DNA of 64,000 nucleotides, from NCBI RefSeq assembly GCF_000341285.1, contig NW_005178470.1, positions 62,001 through 126,000 of the forward strand. Reading direction: 5' to 3'. The position numbers were made by a program, and so were the translations under genes. The DNA comes from Galdieria sulphuraria (Eukaryota; Rhodophyta; Bangiophyceae; Galdieriales; Galdieriaceae). Of the stretch, positions 56,360 to 64,000 are shown piece after piece (position 1 is the first letter of the stretch; each line of letters starts with the position of its first letter). The notes under the pieces are model-generated. The model had not been told where the DNA came from, did not search any database, and saw nothing but the letters and a program-made list of their open reading frames with translations.

Positions 56360-57949
56360 ATGAGGTCAACTAGAAGCCGCGAGAATGGGAGACAGAGGCA
56401 AAAGGCGAACATGGAACACATTGACAAGGATAAGGAAGACAACGCAGAATGTAACAAACTAAACTTTAACGAACAAACCCCTCTACCGTGGTCTACTGTT
56501 TCTGCAGGTGGAGACAAGCAACAAGCTACAAGTAATAAAATGACAAGTTCAGAGGGTAGTTTAGCTAGTGTCCAATTGCTTGAACAACAGAAGAAACGAA
56601 TTGAGCAGTTGGAAAAAGACTTGGATGATGCAAGGGTGGAAATTGAGAAACTTCGATTGTACAATAGACAGCTTGCTCTGAGCCTAACATCACTTCATCG
56701 ACACGGACTAGATAGTTCTAAATTTGAAAACGGCTCCTCTTCTTTTGTTCAACAGTCGGCAATCACCTATCAACATGGAAGTAAGTATTTTTCATAACTG
56801 CATGACGATGAAATTTTAAACTGTACAGATTCCGACGTTTGTGGTCCTCTGGACTCAACCAATGCGTATGATACATCTTCAAACAATGATAGGGTTACTC
56901 GTAACTATCAGGAGCAACATGAAGGTTGGGAAATAACAAGTAAACAAGAAAAGAAAGCTCAAAGTCGTTACTGGACAGCAGAGGAGCACATGCGTTTTCT
57001 TGAAGGTTTGGCAAGATTTGGTCATAAAGACATGAAAGCCATCGCCCGATTTGTTGGAACTCGAAATGCCACTCAAGTTCGAACACATGCGCAGAAGTAT
57101 TACTTGAAACTAGCAAGAGAAGCAGCCAAGAGACAGGAACTACAACATAGCCAACTCCAACCTGGATTTGGAAATGGATCCTCAGATGAACGAAGAAGTA
57201 TATTTGTTCCTTGTTAGTCGAAAGAAAGAATTGTTTAACATCTTTTCTTAGGTTGCATATCTGCTCCAGGAACACCGTCTTGTCGAACTTCGATTGGAAA
57301 GAGGAATATGAATGGTGATGATTATAGCTTCTCTCTTGAAAGTTACAAATCTGCAAGACTGGAGAATGAAATGCTGTCTTCTGATGCTCTCAAGAGTGGG
57401 GATTTCAGTGAAAGAGATCAGGATATTACAAAGAGAATGAACTGGTTTTCAAATGCCACAGTATTTCGTACTATGAGTCTCGACCAAGATTCCAGTGGAG
57501 GAGAGTTGAGTACCACTTCTGAAGGAATTTCAGAACCTAGAAACGTTTCAAATGATCTGATCCATGCAAGCCACTACAGAGTAGGAACTTCTGAACTCTT
57601 ATTGGAAAGGGAAGGAAGGTCATCTTATGTTGACTTGTATCAAAGAAAGCAAGAAAAAGAGACAAATAGTGACAGCTTTTTGAAGATGCCTTTGATGGAA
57701 GGAAAGACTGGAATGGACTCTCAGTTTGATTCGTTTTCTTTGCAACATCGGAGCAATTCCTTGACAGAGTTTGTAGAATTACATGACGAACATTTTGCAG
57801 ATTTTGAGAATTTCTCAAAGTTTCATTCTATTCCAGAGAAGAGTATTGGAAACTTATTATCTTCTGGTAATTCTCTTATGGAATTTGATGACTCTCATGA
57901 AGTTGCTCGTGCCATTGTTGAGTCGGAACGCAACAGTATCGTTGACTGA
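56360..57949 (+). CDS. SHAQKYF-class MYB-related transcription factor
   Basis: Three exons (56360-56780, 56829-57197, 57252-57949; introns 48 and 54 nt) give 495 aa. Residues about 70-115 form a coiled coil ('LEQQKKRIEQLEKDLDDARV'). The single MYB repeat is around residues 195-245: 'SRYWTAEEHMRFLEGLARFG', 'HKDMKAIARFVGTRNATQVR', 'THAQKYYLKL'. The 'THAQKYY' ending is the variant of the SHAQKYF signature of plant 1R-MYB (CCA1/RVE/I-box type) factors that bind GATA or evening-element DNA. The C-terminal half is Ser/Glu-rich and disordered, probably regulatory. The target genes and the process (clock, stress, sugar) are not inferable from the sequence. Confidence 0.9.
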
Positions 57950-59491
57950 GATGATATTTGTGAGTTTTTAACAAGTTTTCTACTCGTATCATTGATATAC
58001 AAACACTACTGCTTGTTTTGGTAGATTGTCATAAATTTTTTTTGGAGACTGCAGTTTCTAAGTCGCTTGTAACCTTTTCTTGGTCTACCAAGTTGCCTAT
58101 TACTTTTGATATTCTTTTAAATATGTTGTGATGAGACTGATTTTGAGATATTCACCTTGGATCTTATAAAGCAGGCAATACCATCCTATTATCCACTTCC
58201 AATAATCTTAACTCTCCCTCTTCCATGGAACTTTTGCTACAATAATCTCAGATTGCACCTGTAAACGCGTGACAGTTTTAAAATCCACAATATCGGCAAC
58301 CCAAAAGAGTACCTTATGTTCTATTTCCTTGTGATTTGAGAAAAAAATCAGAGAGCTCGCATTGCAAAGTTGTTACTGATTCCATCTTCAACTCTACAAT
58401 CAACTTTGTGCAACAATCTTCTACATTACAATTCTATTTCGGATGAGTTTTCGCCATGATTGGATTGTTGTCTCTGTGAAAACTTATCTTCCATTAGGAT
58501 TGCTTTCAAAGGACAACGGAGAAATGCAAAACCGAATATAAAGAGATCATAGAAACAATAATTGCCTACCAAGGAACAATTGACAGGAGGCCTTGTCTTC
58601 TACAATTGCTTCATATGCAATTTTATCACTTGATACAATAGAAAAATGTGAATCTTGTGAAAAAAAACAGATATTCCAATTACAAGCGAGTGTAGTGGTA
58701 CTTCTGCAAATTAGTGCTTGTCGATTGAATGTCGAGTGAGAACAGCATACTTTCCTATTTCAAGAGCTTGAAACAAACCAGCAAAGACATTAAAACATGT
58801 GAAAAGCAACCGCCTACAAGTATTTAGTTAGGTGGTTCAAGTGCCTAATGTATTTGGTTGTATTTCAATATTATTCGATAAACTTTCCCTCGCAGTCAAG
58901 GACAATCACGGTCAATTTGAAAGACTATTGAAACAGTCACAAGCTGCATAGACTATCCAACGGCCCTTGTAGAAGAAGCTTTGCATGCCACTCTTCCTAT
59001 AAAGGAAGATGACTAAAAGGAAATTATAAAGGTCGCTGCTGAATCAAACTAGTCCTCCATTTTTCAGGACTCACACAAAATTTCGAGTACATACGTTTAA
59101 CTCAGAAACAAGTTAAAAAGAATGACTCAATGTAAACAAGAGATCTTATCTCCATTTCATCGAAGCAATATCCCTTTGAAACCTTTAGATCCAAATTAGA
59201 ACAAGCTATCTTTATGAACCTACGTCTCATATGTAATTTTAGCAGCAGTAATGAAAGACAAGGGGGCGATACACAAGACAAATTCATCATCAACAAGGCC
59301 TTTAAAAATCGGCAAAAACATCTGGTCCTCTGGAATAGCATAGCCATTAAATCCAACCGATGAATAAACAGGGGCATTCTTGTAATCACATCTATACTTT
59401 TCCAAATGACAACCCAAGGACCAGACATCAAAAGGCTTTTAAATGCTCTTTCCACTATCATGTTTCTTCTTTTTATTTTGGAATCTTTGTC
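57950..59491. other. Intergenic, 1.5 kb
   Basis: No supported gene on either strand and no repeat of note. Two overlapping minus-strand frames at 59102-59461 lie partly opposite the 5' part of the beta-galactosidase transcript and lack family features. Unusually long for this gene-dense window; it may hold extended regulatory sequence for the beta-galactosidase gene. Confidence 0.5.
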
Positions 59492-62413
59492 ATGACGACA
59501 AGAAAATGGGTCGTATTCTTATTTCTTGTGCTATGCATGAGCTCAGTGTATGGAAAATATACTACAGGAAACGTAACATATGATAAATATTCCCTCATTA
59601 TAGATGATGAACGGCAATTCATCTATTCTGGAGCTTTCCACTATTGGCGTTTACCAAGTCCTTCATTATGGAGAGATATTCTTGAGAAACTCAAATCCGC
59701 TGGAATGTCAGCAACTACAGTCTACTTTGCTTGGTCATATCATTCTCCAAAGTCTCATCTCTATAACTTCGAGGGAGTTCGAGATATTGACAGACTTTTC
59801 AACATGATAAGAGAAGTAGGATTATATCTTATTTCTAGGCCCGGACCTTACATCAATGCTGAAACCAATGCTGGAGGCTTTCCAGGTTGGTTAGTGTCAT
59901 CTTTGAAAGGACTCGCACGAACTGACGACCCATATTATACTGCTGCCTGGGAGCAATGGTTATCTGCGGTCGACCCACACTTGGAAAAGTTTCAAAGTCC
60001 TTATGACGGTCCTATTATTGCGGTTCAGGTGGAAAATGAATATGACGTGGGAAACCTTAGTGCGAAGTATATGGAACTGTTAGAAGCTAAATTTAGAAAG
60101 GATGGAATAGTTGTTCCGTTAACAACCAATGTATATGGTGATAGATCTACGTGGACTTCGGGTCCAGGAGCAGTGGACATTCAAGGAATAGATAGTTATC
60201 CTCAAGGTTTTGACTGTAGGAATCCTTCTGAATGGCATGCAATTCCTACCTATTTTGCAACAGCGCATGCAGAAAGCAATCCATCAGAGCCAATGTACAA
60301 CCCAGAATATCAAGGAGGTTCTTTTGATCCTTGGGCTGGTCCAGGATACTATTATTGCTATGAGTTGACAAACGGAGATTTCGAAAGGGTTTTTTATCAA
60401 AATCAAATTGCACAAGGAGAAACTATGTTAAACTTTTACATGACGTTTGGTGGAACAACTTGGGGCTGGCTACCATTTCCTGGTGTTTATACTTCCTATG
60501 ATTATGGTGCAGCTATAAATGAAGGGCGTCAACTAACTGACAAATATTCGGAACAGAAGTTGATGGCAAATTTCTTCCGAGTCTTTCATCCTTTAAGGAA
60601 GATGGATTCTATTCAAGTTGCAAGTCCTACCAATCCCACTTTGTATTTACAAGGCAGAGAAAATAAAGATGATGGAACCCAATTATATATCTTGAGACAT
60701 CAAGATGGTACTTCAATAACGAAAGAAACGACAAAGATTCTTGTTCAAGGTATACTTGGAGATTATCAGATACCTCGTGAGGAAGGAACTTATATTCTGA
60801 TCGACAGAAGGGACTCCAAGATGCTACCTTGCTTTTATAACTTTGGAAACCAATATCTTGTATATTCTACTGCTGAAATGATGACTCATACAACTGTCCA
60901 AGGAGAATCTGGAAAAGTTGATACGGCCATTTTCTATCTCGGAGAAATGCAATATGGAGAACTCTTGTTTTATTTCCAGAATGCCGTATTTGAGCCATCT
61001 ATTGAAGTTTTTGAAGGTCAGTTGCAAAACTCGCACTGGGATGCTTCTCGCAATCAATTGCGTATCAACTATCAACAAAGTCAAGTCATTCGTTTGATGA
61101 TATCTTCTCAACAAAGACCACTTTATTTGATCTTGGCTAGTCGTGAGGTTGCAAAGAGGTGGTGGAATATAGAATCCAATGAAGGGGATGTGCTAGTTAG
61201 TGGTCCTTATTTAGTAAGAAGCGCAAAGTATACGGAGGATGGAGGGTTACATTTGAGAGGTGATACTGAGATTGAAACGCAACTCAAAGTAGTGCCATCA
61301 AAAGTCACAACATACCTTACGTGGAATGGTGAATATTTAGAGAATGTGAAACATGAAAGTCCACTTACTTTGGTTACTACACTTCCAGGACCTCCGCCTG
61401 TTATCTTACCTTCATTAGACTTTTGGAAATTCAAATATGGAACACCGGAAAAGGAGCCATCGTTTGATGATAGCGATTGGATAGTTGCAGATAAGAATCA
61501 TACCAATTGTCCATTCAAGCCTATAACTCTTCCTGTTTTATATATGGATGATTATGGTTTCCATGTAGGAGATGTATGGTTTCGAGGTCGATTTTCTTCC
61601 GAAGAGACAGTTAAGGGCATAGTCTTGACAGGAGAAGGTGGTGATTTTAGTGTTTATTCAGTATGGCTAAATGGTCACTTTTTGGGAACAGCAGAGAATG
61701 GAACAGAAACATTTTATTTCAAGAAGGAAGAGTTAGTATCACAAGGTGACAATGTGATTGCTATTCTATTGGAGAATATGGGCCATGATGAAGATTATAC
61801 CAATACTCATAACAAATGGCAACATCCAAGAGGTTTAGTACAAGCACGATTGATAAGTGGTTGTAGCTGTAATAGTGATACCTCAGATATTCCTATATAT
61901 TGGAAAATTCAAGGTAACTTGAGAGGTGAAGAATATATTGATTCAGCTCGAGGTCCATTCAATAATGGTGGTTTGTATGGAGAACGTCATGGATGGTATC
62001 TTCCAGGTTTTCCAGATGAAGACTGGGAACAAATTATTCTTCCTCATCGATTTTCAGATGCAGGTGTTGCTTGGTATAGAACAACCTTTGAGTTGGATAT
62101 ACCTGAAGGTGTCGATGCTTCCATTGGAGTACGAATAGAAGATACAGACCCGAATAGTCGTTACAGGGCTCTTATCTTCTTAAATGGCTGGATGCTCGGT
62201 CATTATATTAATTATGTGGGACCACAACATTTCTTTGCTTTACCAACTGGAATACTTAACCCAAGAGGAAGCAATCAACTTTCTATTGCTGTTTGGGGAC
62301 AAGAAGGTGGAGAAGGCCTGTCTCATGTTGCTCTGGAGACATATGCTGTTCATCTTGGTGGTGTTCCAGTGGAAATGGTTTACAGTCCGGACTATAAGGA
62401 GCTCTTCCAGTGA
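59492..62413 (+). CDS. Secreted GH35 beta-galactosidase
   Basis: Single exon, 973 aa from the ATG at 59492; an in-frame ATG 132 nt upstream would bury the signal peptide. The signal is 'KWVVFLFLVLCMSSVYG'. The GH35 TIM barrel follows: 'FIYSGAFHYWRLPSPSLW', 'GLYLISRPGPYINAETNAGG', the acid/base Glu in 'PIIAVQVENEYDVG', and the nucleophile Glu in 'MYNPEYQGGSFDPWAG'. The C-terminal part has jelly-roll domains ('DVWFRGRF...VYSVWLNGHFLGTAENG', 'RALIFLNGWMLGHY'). Length and order match the fungal/large GH35 class (about 1000 aa). It releases beta-galactose outside the cell or in a vacuole. The intronless structure among intron-rich neighbours is compatible with gene transfer, which I cannot test here. 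Confidence 0.95.
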   Translation: MTTRKWVVFLFLVLCMSSVYGKYTTGNVTYDKYSLIIDDERQFIYSGAFHYWRLPSPSLWRDILEKLKSAGMSATTVYFAWSYHSPKSHLYNFEGVRDIDRLFNMIREVGLYLISRPGPYINAETNAGGFPGWLVSSLKGLARTDDPYYTAAWEQWLSAVDPHLEKFQSPYDGPIIAVQVENEYDVGNLSAKYMELLEAKFRKDGIVVPLTTNVYGDRSTWTSGPGAVDIQGIDSYPQGFDCRNPSEWHAIPTYFATAHAESNPSEPMYNPEYQGGSFDPWAGPGYYYCYELTNGDFERVFYQNQIAQGETMLNFYMTFGGTTWGWLPFPGVYTSYDYGAAINEGRQLTDKYSEQKLMANFFRVFHPLRKMDSIQVASPTNPTLYLQGRENKDDGTQLYILRHQDGTSITKETTKILVQGILGDYQIPREEGTYILIDRRDSKMLPCFYNFGNQYLVYSTAEMMTHTTVQGESGKVDTAIFYLGEMQYGELLFYFQNAVFEPSIEVFEGQLQNSHWDASRNQLRINYQQSQVIRLMISSQQRPLYLILASREVAKRWWNIESNEGDVLVSGPYLVRSAKYTEDGGLHLRGDTEIETQLKVVPSKVTTYLTWNGEYLENVKHESPLTLVTTLPGPPPVILPSLDFWKFKYGTPEKEPSFDDSDWIVADKNHTNCPFKPITLPVLYMDDYGFHVGDVWFRGRFSSEETVKGIVLTGEGGDFSVYSVWLNGHFLGTAENGTETFYFKKEELVSQGDNVIAILLENMGHDEDYTNTHNKWQHPRGLVQARLISGCSCNSDTSDIPIYWKIQGNLRGEEYIDSARGPFNNGGLYGERHGWYLPGFPDEDWEQIILPHRFSDAGVAWYRTTFELDIPEGVDASIGVRIEDTDPNSRYRALIFLNGWMLGHYINYVGPQHFFALPTGILNPRGSNQLSIAVWGQEGGEGLSHVALETYAVHLGGVPVEMVYSPDYKELFQ

Positions 62414-62880
62414 TCAACTGTTAAAGTGGTTTCGAAACAAATTTGTGGTATTTGTTCATCACGCAAATAAATGTGCTTTGTTTGTGGTTTCTAGAAAAGT
62501 TTTATGAATATTATGAATAGACTATTACAACTTAAGGTTTACATGGATACAAGTCTCCAGCTTGATTCTCACTTGTACACCACTATCATTTAACACCAAA
62601 GAGGATACCGAAACAAAGATAGAGTCAGCAAGTACTGAAAACGTTTTGTTTAGCTGTAAAACAATAGACTCAGCTTATCTCACAAAATGTCGCTTCGAAC
62701 TAAACATTACAGAAAACAACTCATCCAGATGTCTCTAGTTTATATTCAGATTGAATCGTCATGATTCTGATGAAAGCAGCCAATAACTGTCAAGATTGCC
62801 AGGATTTGCAACGTTTTCCATAATTAGAAATAAATGTCATTAAATAGAATGGCAAAAATCGAAACTGTCATGACAAAAAC
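62414..62880. other. Intergenic
   Basis: 467 bp with no coding signal: the 3' flank of the beta-galactosidase and the promoter of the next secreted-protein gene. Confidence 0.5.
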
Positions 62881-63411
62881 ATGAAGCTGACTATTTTCCT
62901 TTTATTCTTCATTCCTATGGCTCTCTCCTGTAGTCTTCAAGGTCCCCCTGAAGGGTCCATTGAAAACTTAATCAATACCATTTCTCGGGATGTTACAACT
63001 CTTCAAAGCTATATGCAAAGGAGAAAAGAGGAATACGACTGTATCCTTAAGACATGTCCAGTTTGTGGAGCAGTGGAAGAATATGCTTTCTCGACAGTTT
63101 CTCCAACTGCCACTTTTGAACAACTCAATCCAGAGAACAGGATTTTATATGAATTACAACAGATTAATGAGCAAAGGCGAACTCTTTATGAAGATATTGT
63201 CAGTGTACAGCAGAAACCTGAGTGTGAGTTATGCCTTTTATGTGCACTACATGAGTCAGCGTTTGAATGTGGCGCAACTCCCACCGCAAATTCATTCACT
63301 TCTCAAGTTCAGAGCCAACACACTCAACAACAGCAGACTCCTGTGTTCTCAGAGTCAGTGGTACCTCGTCCAACCATATTAAGCAATAAGACAAGGGTTT
63401 TCGTAGTTTAG
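62881..63411 (+). CDS. Secreted cysteine-motif protein of unknown family, 176 aa
   Basis: Single exon. A signal peptide ('MKLTIFLLFFIPMALSC', cleavage near residue 16) is followed by a helical region and two Cys clusters spaced about 60 residues apart: 'CILKTCPVCGA' and 'CELCLLCALHESAFEC'. The clusters resemble CxxC knuckles or disulfide-paired hairpins; in the secretory pathway disulfides are likelier than zinc. The C-terminal 45 residues are Ser/Thr/Gln-rich. I do not recognise a family. It lies downstream of the beta-galactosidase on the same strand, with a signal peptide of its own. Confidence 0.7.
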   Translation: MKLTIFLLFFIPMALSCSLQGPPEGSIENLINTISRDVTTLQSYMQRRKEEYDCILKTCPVCGAVEEYAFSTVSPTATFEQLNPENRILYELQQINEQRRTLYEDIVSVQQKPECELCLLCALHESAFECGATPTANSFTSQVQSQHTQQQQTPVFSESVVPRPTILSNKTRVFVV

Positions 63412-63672
63412 ATAGCGGTTTTACCTTTGGGGAAGTTTCTTGCAAAATAAATGATTGTTTTTTTGTTTTTGATAAAGAAAGCTTATGAAAATGATACTGC
63501 TTTCAGAGGTTGTCACTCAAACAATACCTTTAGTGATCACTTTCTATGACGAAATAGCTTCATCCTTTCTTCTCTGTACGATATCGCTTGCATATATTCA
63601 TAGCTCTTATCGCTGTCCATTGGTCCAGTTGCTTTAGAATCTTCTAAATATTCCGATATTTTCATTTGAAAA

Positions 63673-64000
63673 ATGAAAGCTGTTGTGGTGGAAACATTTG
63701 GAGAGCCTTCCAAGGCCCTCAAAGTGAAAGATATTCCTATCCCGTTTTCGAACAAGCCTCTAGAGTCTTCTCAAGTTCGTATTCAAGTAAAAGCAGCTGC
63801 CATCAATCCTGTCGATGCCAAGATAAGCAGAGGACTGCTCGCACTTTTACTTCGCAAAGTACGACCACCTTACGTTCCAGGTTTTGACTTTGCTGGAATT
63901 GTGGAAGAAGTTGGTTCTCAAGTACGGTTGTTTTCAAAAGGAGATGCAGTTTTTGGCAGAGCTTGTTTAACTCAAGGTTCTTTTGCAGAGTATTGCATAG
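63673..64000 (+). CDS. Zinc-type alcohol dehydrogenase-like / quinone oxidoreductase, 3' partial
   Basis: The frame runs off the window end, so only about 109 residues are visible. 'MKAVVVETFGEPSKALKVKD' and 'VRIQVKAAAINPVDAKISRG' then 'PPYVPGFDFAGIVEEVGSQV' and 'GDAVFGRACLTQGSFAEYC' form the GroES-like N-terminal half of medium-chain reductases of the quinone-oxidoreductase (QOR/AST) branch, which use NADPH and usually lack the catalytic zinc; the 'PGFDFAG' Asp in place of the His ligand fits this. The substrate cannot be told. No intron is seen in this part. Confidence 0.9.
   Translation, partial: MKAVVVETFGEPSKALKVKDIPIPFSNKPLESSQVRIQVKAAAINPVDAKISRGLLALLLRKVRPPYVPGFDFAGIVEEVGSQVRLFSKGDAVFGRACLTQGSFAEYCI

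Overview
The window reads as nuclear DNA of a compact, AT-rich, unicellular eukaryote, most consistent with a cyanidiophyte red alga of the Galdieria type. The evidence is the dense packing of genes on both strands, GT-AG introns that are nearly all 44-61 nt and can be placed by keeping protein families in frame, and the gene mix: an APS reductase with a plastid-like N-terminus, a peroxisomal glycolate oxidase, a mitochondrial HslV protease, and an adaptin, TRAP-gamma, UFSP2 and clamp-loader subunits. The species assignment is an inference; no marker gene fixes it.

Layout. 0-6.9 kb: 3' end of an adaptor-complex large subunit, mitochondrial hslV, a ferredoxin-like protein, the ribosome-biogenesis protein BOP1/ERB1 and a lysophosphatidate-type acyltransferase. 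7-16.4 kb: small and coiled-coil unknowns, TRAP-gamma, a four-exon LITAF-domain protein, a multi-spanning membrane protein, and a 1029-residue coiled coil with an N-terminal CM1 (centrosomin) motif. 16.8-25 kb: BMS1 (9 exons), an Iwr1-like protein, translin, glycolate oxidase (C-terminal SRL) and a RING protein with a Ras-like C-terminal part. 25.4-31 kb: an RNF212/Zip3-like meiotic RING protein, a probably acylated unknown, a decayed V-ATPase subunit c copy and a gene-poor 2 kb. 31-38 kb: mitochondrial uL1, CTF18, APS reductase, a YHM2-type mitochondrial carrier and a protein tyrosine phosphatase, the last three tightly packed on one strand. 38-46 kb: a Sen1/Upf1-like helicase, then a lipid-modification cluster (DUF1365 protein, a FAD-oxidase/cyclopropane fatty acid synthase fusion, and a coclaurine-N-methyltransferase-like protein). 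46-50.5 kb: a SerB-like protein with altered catalytic residues, a secreted tyrosine-repeat protein and a short-chain dehydrogenase. 50.5-64 kb: UFSP2, RFC5, SRRM1 (PWI), a small unknown, a SHAQKYF-class MYB factor, a secreted GH35 beta-galactosidase, a secreted CxxC protein and the start of a quinone oxidoreductase.

The genes form no single pathway. Two themes recur: nuclear information processing (BOP1, BMS1, Iwr1, CTF18, RFC5, SRRM1, Sen1-like, translin) and the 40.9-46.0 kb lipid cluster, whose gene content matches a conserved bacterial neighbourhood (COG2907-COG3496-COG2230) and includes the fusion also known from land plants. Intergenic distances are extreme in places: 24 bp between divergent start codons, 18 bp between same-strand genes, and one 21 bp overlap of convergent coding regions. 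I found no credible tRNA, rRNA, CRISPR array or virus-like element.
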